The notes under the pieces are model-generated. The model did not search any database. It had not been told where the DNA came from and saw only the letters and a program-made list of their open reading frames with translations. Positions 14,868 through 23,736 of a stretch of DNA of 35,776 bases are shown piece by piece (position 1 is the first letter of the stretch; each line of letters opens with the position of its first letter). This DNA is from Amycolatopsis acidicola. GTDB lineage: Bacteria > Actinomycetota > Actinomycetes > Mycobacteriales > Pseudonocardiaceae. Both the position numbers and the translations under genes were made by a program. The stretch lies in NCBI RefSeq assembly GCF_007713735.2, contig NZ_VMNW02000086.1:1-35776 (forward strand), given 5' to 3'.

Positions 14868-16183
14868 GCCGCACTCCCCGTTTCGATCGGCATCTCCAGC
14901 TGCACCTCGGTCCCCTCACCGGGCGCCGTGCGCAGGCGGACCGTCCCGCCGTTGCGCTCCATCCTGCCCCGGATCGAGTCGGCGAGACCATGCCGGTCCT
15001 CCGACACGTCCTCCGGGTCGAACCCCTTGCCCCTGTCCCGCACGAACACCGTGACCGACGTGGGCTCGACCTCGGCGTAGACGCTGACCTCCTCGATCCC
15101 GGAGTGCTTGGCCGCGTTGACCATCGCCTCCCTCGCCGCCTGCACGAGCGCGATCAGCGGCTCGTCCAGTTCGGTGTCTCCCACCACGACCTGCGAGACC
15201 GAGATGGCGAAGGCGTCCTCCACCTCGCCGCACGCGGACGCGATCGCGGCGGACAACCGCCCGCCACCGGCCGTGACCTCCTCCTTCTTCGCGCCGTAGC
15301 CCGACGGCCCGTACAGCCAGCCGCGCAGCTCACGCTCCTGGCCGCGGGCCAGCCGGGCGACCTCCTTCGGCGCGTCCGACTGCTTCTGGATCAACGCCAG
15401 GGTCTGCAGCACCGAGTCGTGCAGGTGCGCGGCGATCTCCGCGCGCTCCTCGGTGCGGATGCGGGCGCGGCGCTCGTCACCGAGGTCACGAACCATCCGC
15501 AGCCAGAACGGCACCGTCAGCACCGCGACCCCGATCAGCGTGGCCAGCACGGCGAGCAGGGCGAACTGCAGCTGGTCGAACGAACCGCTGCGGATCACGA
15601 CCACGCCGATACCGGTGATCACCAGCGCCACCCCGGCAAGGATCCGGACAGTGGCCGACATGCCGCCACCGCCGAGGACACCGATGCGGGCCCCGACCTT
15701 CCAGCGCCGGCGCTGCGACTCGTCCGCCTCACGCCACACCACGGCGGCACCGACCAGCGCCACGGCGAGCGGCACGGCCACCCAGCCGCTGATCGCGCCG
15801 GTGAAGGTGCTCCCGGCGACGGCCAGGCCGATGCCCAGCACCAGCAGCGCGACGGCCTGCTGCCGTTCCTTCGGAGTGCTCGGCTGGCTCGCCGCTTCTC
15901 CCGAGCGCTGCGGCACGAAGACCCAAAGCAGGCCGTACGCCAGCAGCCCGGCTCCGCCGAACGCGGCGAGCACGGCGAACGTGGCCCGCACCCAGACGAC
16001 CCGCACGCCGAGATGATCGGCGAGACCGGCGGACACACCGGCGACCGCGCGCCCGGACCGGTGCCGGTAAAGCTTCGGCGGCCCGTCGTGCTCGACCAGC
16101 TCACCCGGCTGCGCGGGCACGGGAACCGGCCGCGTTACGGGTGTGACGGCCCCTTCCCGGGCCTTTTCCTGCACGTCGTTCAT
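14864..16183 (-). CDS. PspC-domain sensor histidine kinase
   Basis: A 439-residue membrane kinase. The N-terminal PspC domain (about 36-92, PPKLYRHRSGRAVAGVSAGLADHLGV and one helix) is followed by several further transmembrane segments (about 108-128, 133-150, 178-197, 205-225). A HisKA_3 dimerisation domain comes next, with phospho-accepting His255 in AAHLHDSVLQTL, then a HATPase domain (about 330-435) with AREAMVNAAKHS as N box and VRDRGKGFDPE as G1. It probably senses envelope state and phosphorylates the regulator encoded by the overlapping downstream gene. The ATG at 16183 is preferred to a start at 16210 because AGGAA is close by and MNDVQEKA begins the soluble N-terminus. It is divergent from the second PspC gene. 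Confidence 0.92.
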   Translation of the reverse strand: MNDVQEKAREGAVTPVTRPVPVPAQPGELVEHDGPPKLYRHRSGRAVAGVSAGLADHLGVRVVWVRATFAVLAAFGGAGLLAYGLLWVFVPQRSGEAASQPSTPKERQQAVALLVLGIGLAVAGSTFTGAISGWVAVPLAVALVGAAVVWREADESQRRRWKVGARIGVLGGGGMSATVRILAGVALVITGIGVVVIRSGSFDQLQFALLAVLATLIGVAVLTVPFWLRMVRDLGDERRARIRTEERAEIAAHLHDSVLQTLALIQKQSDAPKEVARLARGQERELRGWLYGPSGYGAKKEEVTAGGGRLSAAIASACGEVEDAFAISVSQVVVGDTELDEPLIALVQAAREAMVNAAKHSGIEEVSVYAEVEPTSVTVFVRDRGKGFDPEDVSEDRHGLADSIRGRMERNGGTVRLRTAPGEGTEVQLEMPIETGSAA

Positions 16184-16211
16184 GGTTCCTACATGGTCAC
16201 ACGCCCGCAAG

Positions 16212-16252
16212 CCCTGGCCATCAGGGAAAGACCCTGAACGTCAATCTCAGGG
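16212..16252. promoter_or_regulatory. Clustered CCCTGA/TCAGGG elements between divergent PspC genes
   Basis: Four half-sites occur: CCCTG (16212-16216), TCAGGG (16221-16226), CCCTGA (16232-16237) and TCAGGG (16247-16252). They make two inverted repeats just upstream of the PspC gene promoter. This is a plausible operator for the response regulator encoded at 14208-14867. Confidence 0.5.
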
Positions 16253-16285
16253 ACCATCCCCGATGTGGGTTCGGCCCGCGTACCG

Positions 16286-16291
16286 GATATT
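16286..16291 (+). promoter_or_regulatory. -10 element of the PspC gene
   Basis: GATATT ends exactly 7 nt before the ATG at 16299, the leaderless spacing seen repeatedly in this window. No strong -35 is visible, which would fit activator-dependent transcription from the TCAGGG repeats. Confidence 0.45.
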
Positions 16292-16298
16292 CGATGCC

Positions 16299-17537
16299 AT
16301 GAGTGGCGCAGCAGACCCGCCCCGGTCGCACGGACTGGGTGGTTTCGAGGAGACTCTCAAGGATTTCTGGCTCACCAGGCCACGACGTCCCCTGCGCGGC
16401 CGCAAGGTCGCCGGGGTCGCCGCGGCCATCGGGAACCGGTACGGCATCGACCCGGTGATCGTGCGGGTCGCGTTCGTCGCGGCCACGGTGTTCGGCGGCG
16501 TCGGGCTTTCGCTGTACGTACTGGGGTGGCTGTTCTTCCCCGCGGAGGGCGACCAGGTCTCCGCGATCGAGGCGTTGTTCGGCAAGGGCCGCAGCTCCAT
16601 GACGAAGGGATTCACGATCATCCTCGCGATCGCCTTCTTCCCGTTGAGCAGCTGGGCCTTCGCCGGCGGCTGGTTCGACGGCGGCGGCGTCATCGGGCTC
16701 GCGCTGCTGGTCACGGCGCTCTACCTGCTGCACCGCGGACGCGGGCAGTTCAACCGACCGGAAGTACCGGAGACGACCATGTACTCGATGTCGACCCCGG
16801 CGTCGACCGCCGCGGAACAGCCGGGCTGGGATCCGCTCGCCGCGCCGCCGCTGGCCTGGGACCTGCCCTCCGACGAACCGCCGCCCCCACCGGCTCCGCC
16901 CGCTCCGCGACGTCCGGCGCGTGTGCCCCGGCGCAGGTCGAAGATCGGGCTCGTCACCTTCGCCTGTGCGCTGTTGGTGGCCGGCGCGGGTGCGGCGGCC
17001 GCGGCGACCGGCGCGGACTGGTTCTCCGCCGGGCACATCATCGGCCTGACGCTGGGCGTGCTCGGGGTCGGCCTGGTGGCCGGCGCGTTCGCCGGTGGCG
17101 GGCGTGGCCTGATCGGGCTCGCGATCCCGCTGTGCATCGCGGGCGTGATCGTCACCGCTGTGCCGGTCTCGGACTACAAGGGCGGCTTCGGTGACCTGAA
17201 CGCGGCGCCCGCGACGATCGCCGAGGTGCAGCCGGAGTACAGCCACACCGCGGGCGACATGCGGCTCGACCTGACGAAGCTGCCCGCGAGCGGCACGGTG
17301 ACCACGTCGGTGCACAACGGCGCCGGGGACACCAGGATCACCGTCCCCGAGACCGCCGACGTGCGGTTCAGCTGTGACACCTCGGCCGGGACCGTGGACT
17401 GCCTCGGCATCACCACGGACGGCGTCGGCAGGCCCGCCGCGACCGGGACGGACCTCGGCACCGACGGCGCCGGCGGGCTGCAGATCAATCTGACCGTCCA
17501 GCAGGGCGCCGGGAACGTGGAGGTGCTTCGTGGCTGA
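16299..17537 (+). CDS. PspC-domain, LiaF-like membrane protein
   Basis: A 412-residue protein. The N-terminal PspC domain (about 30-85) reads RPLRGRKVAGVAAAIGNRYG then IDPVIVRVAFVAATVFGG. Further membrane segments lie at about 105-122, 128-146, 222-245, 250-270 and 272-290, with a Pro-rich cytoplasmic stretch between (about 180-215). The C-terminal 110 residues are predicted beta-rich (GDMRLDLTKLPASGTVTT, HNGAGDTRITVPETADV), like the outer domain of LiaF and related envelope-stress proteins. Together with the divergent PspC kinase and regulator this suggests an envelope-stress circuit (inference). ATG at 16299 is supported by a -10 seven nt upstream and by homologous starts. It overlaps the next gene by 8 nt. 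Confidence 0.88.
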   Translation: MSGAADPPRSHGLGGFEETLKDFWLTRPRRPLRGRKVAGVAAAIGNRYGIDPVIVRVAFVAATVFGGVGLSLYVLGWLFFPAEGDQVSAIEALFGKGRSSMTKGFTIILAIAFFPLSSWAFAGGWFDGGGVIGLALLVTALYLLHRGRGQFNRPEVPETTMYSMSTPASTAAEQPGWDPLAAPPLAWDLPSDEPPPPPAPPAPRRPARVPRRRSKIGLVTFACALLVAGAGAAAAATGADWFSAGHIIGLTLGVLGVGLVAGAFAGGGRGLIGLAIPLCIAGVIVTAVPVSDYKGGFGDLNAAPATIAEVQPEYSHTAGDMRLDLTKLPASGTVTTSVHNGAGDTRITVPETADVRFSCDTSAGTVDCLGITTDGVGRPAATGTDLGTDGAGGLQINLTVQQGAGNVEVLRG

Positions 17538-17775
17538 GAACCCTTACGCCTACGACGAAACCGAGGAAGAGGCCGTCGAGGAACCGCGCCACCACGGCGT
17601 CGACGTGTTCGCCCTGCTGATCGGCGTGATCACGCTGATGGTCTCCGCCTACACGCTGACCGACGAGCACAGCTGGCTCCCGTCGTTCGACCTGCGCTGG
17701 CTGCTCGCCGGAGGCGCTGTCCTCGCCGGGGTCCTGATGCTCGCCGCCTCCCTGCGCGGCGGGCGAAGGAATTAA
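17530..17775 (+). CDS. Small membrane protein co-transcribed with the PspC gene
   Basis: An 81-residue protein starting at GTG 17530, 8 nt before the end of the PspC gene, so the two are translationally coupled. An acidic N-terminus (about 1-25, rich in Glu) precedes two hydrophobic helices at about 26-43 and 55-74 and a basic end (RGGRRN). It is probably an accessory subunit of the PspC system; no family is recognised with certainty. Its stop codon abuts the inverted-repeat element at 17776. Confidence 0.8.
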   Translation: MAENPYAYDETEEEAVEEPRHHGVDVFALLIGVITLMVSAYTLTDEHSWLPSFDLRWLLAGGAVLAGVLMLAASLRGGRRN

Positions 17776-17937
17776 GGGGGTGTCCTCGAAGCCTCAGCCG
17801 CGCTCTTGGCGCCCAGGCGGCCCCTGGCGGGCACCGGTGATTCACCCAAGTACAACCCGGTACGAGGGCGCACCCCCGGCACCGCCAGGAACCACCTGGA
17901 TCACCAAGCCCATCGACCAGGCTCCGAGGACACCCCC
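17776..17937. repeat. Long terminal inverted repeat element between convergent genes (MITE-like)
   Basis: The left end GGGGGTGTCCTCG (17776-17788) plus AGCCT (17790-17794) is repeated inverted at 17919-17937, 19 positions with one mismatch. Weaker inverted similarity continues inward for about 60 nt (for example CCAGGCGGCCCCTGGCGG against CCAGGTGGTTCCTGGCGG). The 162-bp unit could fold into one long imperfect hairpin. It fills exactly the space between two convergent stop codons; the second stop codon uses its last base. It may be a small non-autonomous mobile element or a large bidirectional terminator. Confidence 0.7.
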
Positions 17938-18722
17938 TAACGAATGATGCCGACCACGGTGAGCGCGAGTCCCGCGAAGAAGGCGACGAGTACGCCGACC
18001 GAGAGGAACTTGTGCCGCCGGGTCCGGTCGGCCCGCAGCTGATCCTCGCTCTTCGCCGCGATGATGAACGGCCCCTTCTCCTGGGGCTTCGCGATCACCA
18101 GCGGGCCGATGATGTCGTGCACCTCGCCGAGTACGTACAGCCGGGTGCCGGGCCGGATGACCCACTCCTTGTACTCGTACCCGATGGTCGAATTCCGGTT
18201 CCCCGCAAGGAAACCCGGGATGCGCACGCCGAACAGCTCGAAGCCCTGGTCGCCGCCGCGGTACGGCTCGAACCGGTCGACGGTCTGCTCGACCCCCTCC
18301 GGTTTGGTGCCGGCGGGGGCGACGCCGATCGTGCGGTTCGCCTCGTCGATCAGCGCGTATCCCTCGCCCGAGGTGTGGTCCGCGACCTGCTCGGTGCGCT
18401 TCGAGCGATACCGCCTGCCGTCGCGGTACTCGACGTGCTCGTACTGCCGCTCGACCCGGTAGCGGTACCAGACGCACGGGGTCTTGCTGATCTCGGACGT
18501 GAGCAGGCCCTCCGGCCGCTGGTACGCCGCGCCGACCACCTCGGCGGTCTTGCGGAACCCGCCGCGGGCGCCCAGCTCATCGGAGATCCGCCGCAGCTCC
18601 TCCAGCTCCGGGATGGTCAGGGTTTCGGTGCCGATCATCGCGTGCAGCTCGCTCTTCGTGCGCTGCATGAAATAGAACCCGGCGACCGCCGCCACGATCA
18701 GAAAGATCCCGACGCCCCACAT
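17937..18722 (-). CDS. GIDE-domain membrane protein (annotated in many genomes as E3 ubiquitin ligase-like)
   Basis: A 261-residue protein with an N-terminal transmembrane helix (about 2-19) and a C-terminal one (about 238-258). The central GIDE/BAM domain reads GAAYQRPEGLLTSEISKTPCVWYRYRVE with a break, and ends near LGEVHDIIGPLVIAKP. Eukaryotic GIDE (MUL1) proteins add a RING finger to this domain; here no RING is present, so ubiquitin ligation is not expected and the eukaryote-derived label is misleading. The bacterial function is unknown; a sensor or binding role at the membrane is a guess. It lies 20 nt downstream of guaA on the same strand and is probably co-transcribed. Confidence 0.8.
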   Translation of the reverse strand: MWGVGIFLIVAAVAGFYFMQRTKSELHAMIGTETLTIPELEELRRISDELGARGGFRKTAEVVGAAYQRPEGLLTSEISKTPCVWYRYRVERQYEHVEYRDGRRYRSKRTEQVADHTSGEGYALIDEANRTIGVAPAGTKPEGVEQTVDRFEPYRGGDQGFELFGVRIPGFLAGNRNSTIGYEYKEWVIRPGTRLYVLGEVHDIIGPLVIAKPQEKGPFIIAAKSEDQLRADRTRRHKFLSVGVLVAFFAGLALTVVGIIR

Positions 18723-18742
18723 GCGCTACCCCCAGTTCCGGC

Positions 18743-20302
<1,560 letters not shown>

Positions 20303-20470
20303 CCGTACCTCCTACGCGACTGGCTGCCACCCCATCTTCCCAGGTGAGCTCTGCCACCCCGCCCCCGGGATGGGTGCGTACGTCTCGCCTGCTCGCCTTC
20401 TCGGGTGTTGTCCCGGCCGGAGTGAGGTGAACCCGGCGCGCCTTGGCAAAGCATCCGCGCGCGTGCGCCC

Positions 20471-20476
20471 TACCGT
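20471..20476 (+). promoter_or_regulatory. -10 element of the aldehyde dehydrogenase gene
   Basis: TACCGT ends 6 nt before ATG 20483, so the transcript is probably leaderless. The same hexamer and spacing occur before the gene at 26495. Confidence 0.5.
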
Positions 20477-20482
20477 GTGCGT

Positions 20483-21928
20483 ATGGACACCATCACCCCG
20501 GAACCCCGGCCAGCGTGGATCGCCGGCAGGCCGGAGCAGGGCGCGGACACGCTGCTGGTCACCCATCCCTTCGACGGCAGCGAAGTCGCCACCGTCGCGG
20601 TGCCAGGGCCGGAGCAGGTCGAACGGGCTGTCGCCGCCGCGGTGGCGGTGGCGCCGGAGTTCCGCCGCTCCCCCGCGCACGTCCGCGCCGCGGCACTGGA
20701 GCACGTCTCCCGCGGGCTGGCGGAGCGGGCCGAAGAGCTGGCCGAGGTGATCACGGCGGAGAACGGCAAGCCGTTCAAATGGGCGGAAGCCGAGGTGCGG
20801 CGCGCGATTTCGGTGTTCCGGATCGCGGCGGAGGAAGCCCGGCGGTTCACCGGGGACCTGCAGCGGCTGGACACCGACGCGGGCGGCGAGGGCAGGCTCG
20901 CGATGGTTCGCCGCGTGCCGCGCGGGCCGGTGCTGGGCATCGCGCCGTTCAACTTCCCGCTGAACCTGGTGGCGCACAAGGTCGCCCCGTCGCTGGCGGT
21001 GGGCGCGCCGATCATCGTCAAACCAGCGCCGCGCACCCCGCTGTCCGCGCTGATCCTGGGCGAGCTGCTCGCGGAGACGGAACTGCCGGAGGGTGCGTTT
21101 TCCGTGCTGCCACTGGGAAACACGGAGACGAGCGAGCTGGTCACCGACCCGAGGCTGCCGGTGGTCTCGTTCACCGGCTCCGGCCCGGTCGGCTGGTCGC
21201 TGGCCGAAGCCGCGCCGCGCAAGCACGTGGTGCTCGAACTGGGCGGCAACGCCGCGGCCGTCGTCCTCGGTGACTGGCCGGACCTGCCGGGCGCGGCGGC
21301 CCGGATCGCGACCTTCGGGAACTACCAGGCTGGTCAGTCGTGCATCGCGGTGCAGCGGGTGATCGTCGAGCGCTCGGTGGCCGACGAGTTCGTGCCGGCG
21401 CTACTGGACGCCGTGCGGGCGCAGCGCACCGGCGACCCGTACGACACGACCGTCGACGTCGGCCCGGTGGTGGACGAGGCGGCCGCGGAGCGCATCGTTT
21501 CGTGGATCGACGAAGCCACCGCCGACGGCGCGAAAGTGCTCACCGGCGGCAAGCGCGACGGCGCGAGCGTGGAGCCGACGCTACTCAGCGACGTGCCCGA
21601 GGACGCGAAGGCGTGGGCCGACGAGATCTTCGGGCCCGTGCTCGCAGTGTCCGTTGTGGACGATGCCGACGCGGCGTTCGCGGCGGTCAACGCGTCCGCT
21701 TTCGGTTTGCAGGCCGGGGTTTTCACCCGTGACGTGCGGCTGGCCTTCCGTGCTTCCACGGAACTCGAGGTGGGCGGCGTGATCGTCGGCGACGTGCCTT
21801 CGTACCGCGCGGACCAGATGCCCTACGGCGGCGTGAAGGGCTCCGGCTCCGGGCGCGAAGGCGTGCTCGCCGCGATGAACGACCTGACCGAGGAGAAGGT
21901 CACGGTATTCACCGGGATCGAGCTCTAG
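20483..21928 (+). CDS. NAD(P)-dependent aldehyde dehydrogenase
   Basis: Oxidises an aldehyde to its acid through a thioester on the catalytic Cys. The 481-residue length is normal for the family. Key residues are visible: Asn157 in APFNFPLN, Lys180 in IIVKPAP, Gly-rich FTGSGPVG (230-237), Glu252 in LELGGN and Cys287 in YQAGQSCIAV. The C-terminal part has EIFGPVLAV and PYGGVKGSG. The substrate is not predictable from sequence; the gene resembles the broad succinate-semialdehyde/glyceraldehyde-phosphate-like group. ATG at 20483 is preferred over GTG at 20477 because TACCGT is placed 6 nt before it. The gene is convergent with the ChoD-like gene, with 1 nt between stop codons. Confidence 0.95.
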   Translation: MDTITPEPRPAWIAGRPEQGADTLLVTHPFDGSEVATVAVPGPEQVERAVAAAVAVAPEFRRSPAHVRAAALEHVSRGLAERAEELAEVITAENGKPFKWAEAEVRRAISVFRIAAEEARRFTGDLQRLDTDAGGEGRLAMVRRVPRGPVLGIAPFNFPLNLVAHKVAPSLAVGAPIIVKPAPRTPLSALILGELLAETELPEGAFSVLPLGNTETSELVTDPRLPVVSFTGSGPVGWSLAEAAPRKHVVLELGGNAAAVVLGDWPDLPGAAARIATFGNYQAGQSCIAVQRVIVERSVADEFVPALLDAVRAQRTGDPYDTTVDVGPVVDEAAAERIVSWIDEATADGAKVLTGGKRDGASVEPTLLSDVPEDAKAWADEIFGPVLAVSVVDDADAAFAAVNASAFGLQAGVFTRDVRLAFRASTELEVGGVIVGDVPSYRADQMPYGGVKGSGSGREGVLAAMNDLTEEKVTVFTGIEL

Positions 21929-21929
21929 C

Positions 21930-23672
21930 TCACCCCTTCCGGCGCCGCGTCCCCGCCGCCTTCTTGGGCACCACGGGCAGCCGCAGGGCGGCGGGGGCCT
22001 TGGCCGGCACGGCCGGATTCCGCGGCGCCACCGGGTCGAGACGCCGGTACGACGCGGACTGCGCCGGCCGCGGATCCGGCTCACCCTTGTTGGGCCAGAA
22101 GGAAAACGCCCGCTCGGCCTGCGCGGTGATCGTCAGCGACGGGTTCACGCCGAGGTTCGCCGTCACGGCCGTTCCATCCACAATGGACAGATTCGGGTAG
22201 TTGAACACGCGGTGGTACGGGTCGATCACGCCCTGCCCGGCGTCCGTGCCGATCGGGGCGCCACCGATGAAGTGTGCGGTGAGCGGGATGTTGAAGATCT
22301 CGCCCCAGGTCCCGCCCGCGACGCCGCCGATGTGCTCGGCGGTGCGCAGGTTCGCCTCGTGCCCGGCGGGGATGAAGGTCGGGTTCGGCTCGCCGTGCCC
22401 CTGCTTCGAGGTGTACTTGCGCCGCCCGAACAGGCCCCGCTTCAGGTACGTGGTGATCGAGTTGTCCAGGCTCTGCATCACCAGCAGGATCACCGTGCGC
22501 TCGCTCCACCTGTAGCCGTTGAGCAGCTTCAGCGACTGGACGGGCTTCTTCGCCAGCGTCGAGAGCATCTGCCGCCAGCGCGGCGTCGGCAGCGAGCCGT
22601 CGGTGGCGAGCGTCTGCAGCAGGCTCATCGCGTTGCTTCCCTTGCCGTAGCGCACGGGTTCGATGTGCGTGCTTTCGTCGGGGTGGATGGACGACGTGAT
22701 CGCGACGCCGCGGCTGTAGTCGTGCTCCGGATCGGCCTTGAGCCGCCCGGCGCCGATGATCGCCTCGGAGTTGGTGCGGGTCAGCTCCCCGAAACGCGGC
22801 GAGAGGTCCGGCAGCACACCGTTGTCCCGCATGCGGTGCAGCAACTGCTGAGTACCCCAGGTGCCCGCCGCCAGCACGACCTGGCCCGCGGTCAGCGAAT
22901 GCCGGAACCGCCGGGACTTCGTGCCGGTCTTGTGGATGTCCACGACGAACGAGCCGTCGCCGCGCGGCCGCACGGCGTCCACAGTGGTCAGTGGGATGAC
23001 CTTCGCCCCGCCCTGCTCCGCGAGGTACAGGTAGTTCTTGACCAGCGTGTTCTTCGCGCCGACGCGGCAGCCGGTCATGCAGGAGCCACACTCCGTGCAC
23101 CCGGTGCGCTCCGGGCCCGCGCCACCGAAGAACGGGTCCGCCACCCGCTCCCCCGCCTCGCCGAAGTACACGCCCACCGGGGTCGGGTGGTACGAGTCGG
23201 CCACCCCGAGATCGGCGGCCACCTCCTGCATCACCTCGTCGGACGGGGTGACCGTCGGGTTCGTGACCACGCCCAGCATCCGGCTCGCCTGGTCGTAGTG
23301 CGGCGCCAGCTCCGACTCCCAGTCGGTGATGTGCGCCCACTGCCGGTCGGCGTAGAAGGGCTTGAGCGGCCGGTACAACGTGTTCGCGTAGACCAGTGAG
23401 CCGCCGCCCACCCCGGCGCCGGCGAGCACCATGACGTCCTTGAGCAGATGCACGCGCTGGATGCCGAAACAGCCCAGCGCCGGCGCCCACAGGTAGCGCT
23501 TGAGGTCCCAGGACGTCTTGGCGAACTCGTCGTCCGCGAACCGGCGGCCCGCCTCCACGACGGCCACCCGGTAGCCCTTTTCCGTCAGCCGGAGGGCCGC
23601 GACGCTGCCGCCGAAGCCCGAACCGACCACGATCACGTCATAGTCAGCTGCACTGCTGTTACTCGCGGTCAC
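21930..23672 (-). CDS. choD: GMC-family oxidoreductase, ChoD-like
   Basis: FAD-dependent oxidoreductase orthologous to mycobacterial ChoD (Rv3409c) by sequence pattern and by its place beside guaB3/guaB2. It is called cholesterol oxidase in mycobacteria, but its true substrate is uncertain. The 580-residue protein has the N-terminal FAD fold DVIVVGSGFGGS (12-23) with AVVEAGRRF, the GMC signature GAGVGGGSLVYANTLY (85-100), and the C-terminal active-site region VVDGTAVTANLGVNPSLT. A Cys group, C192-X2-C195-X2-C198-X3-C202, is spaced like an iron-sulfur ligand set, unusual for GMC enzymes but shared with ChoD. The basic, Pro/Ala-rich tail is variable. GTG at 23672 is preceded by a -10 with 7-nt spacing. 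Confidence 0.9.
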   Translation of the reverse strand: MTASNSSAADYDVIVVGSGFGGSVAALRLTEKGYRVAVVEAGRRFADDEFAKTSWDLKRYLWAPALGCFGIQRVHLLKDVMVLAGAGVGGGSLVYANTLYRPLKPFYADRQWAHITDWESELAPHYDQASRMLGVVTNPTVTPSDEVMQEVAADLGVADSYHPTPVGVYFGEAGERVADPFFGGAGPERTGCTECGSCMTGCRVGAKNTLVKNYLYLAEQGGAKVIPLTTVDAVRPRGDGSFVVDIHKTGTKSRRFRHSLTAGQVVLAAGTWGTQQLLHRMRDNGVLPDLSPRFGELTRTNSEAIIGAGRLKADPEHDYSRGVAITSSIHPDESTHIEPVRYGKGSNAMSLLQTLATDGSLPTPRWRQMLSTLAKKPVQSLKLLNGYRWSERTVILLVMQSLDNSITTYLKRGLFGRRKYTSKQGHGEPNPTFIPAGHEANLRTAEHIGGVAGGTWGEIFNIPLTAHFIGGAPIGTDAGQGVIDPYHRVFNYPNLSIVDGTAVTANLGVNPSLTITAQAERAFSFWPNKGEPDPRPAQSASYRRLDPVAPRNPAVPAKAPAALRLPVVPKKAAGTRRRKG

Positions 23673-23679
23673 ACGTAAA

Positions 23680-23721
23680 AGGGTAACGCCGCGGGGAACT
23701 TCTGACCAGGAGTAAGTTACT
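23680..23721 (-). promoter_or_regulatory. choD promoter with adjacent palindrome
   Basis: Minus strand: -35 TGGTCA (23708-23703), 17-nt spacer, -10 TACCCT (23685-23680), 7 nt, GTG. Two nt upstream of the -35 lies AGTAAGTTACT (23711-23721), a perfect 11-bp palindrome around one central base, a possible regulator site. Confidence 0.5.
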
Positions 23722-23736
23722 GGCGAGTTGGAGACC

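Noticed and set aside
17842..17936. Short coding frame inside the inverted-repeat element on the minus strand
   Set aside because: It is only a read-out of the palindrome running past the end of the GIDE gene in another frame; no start signal or family.
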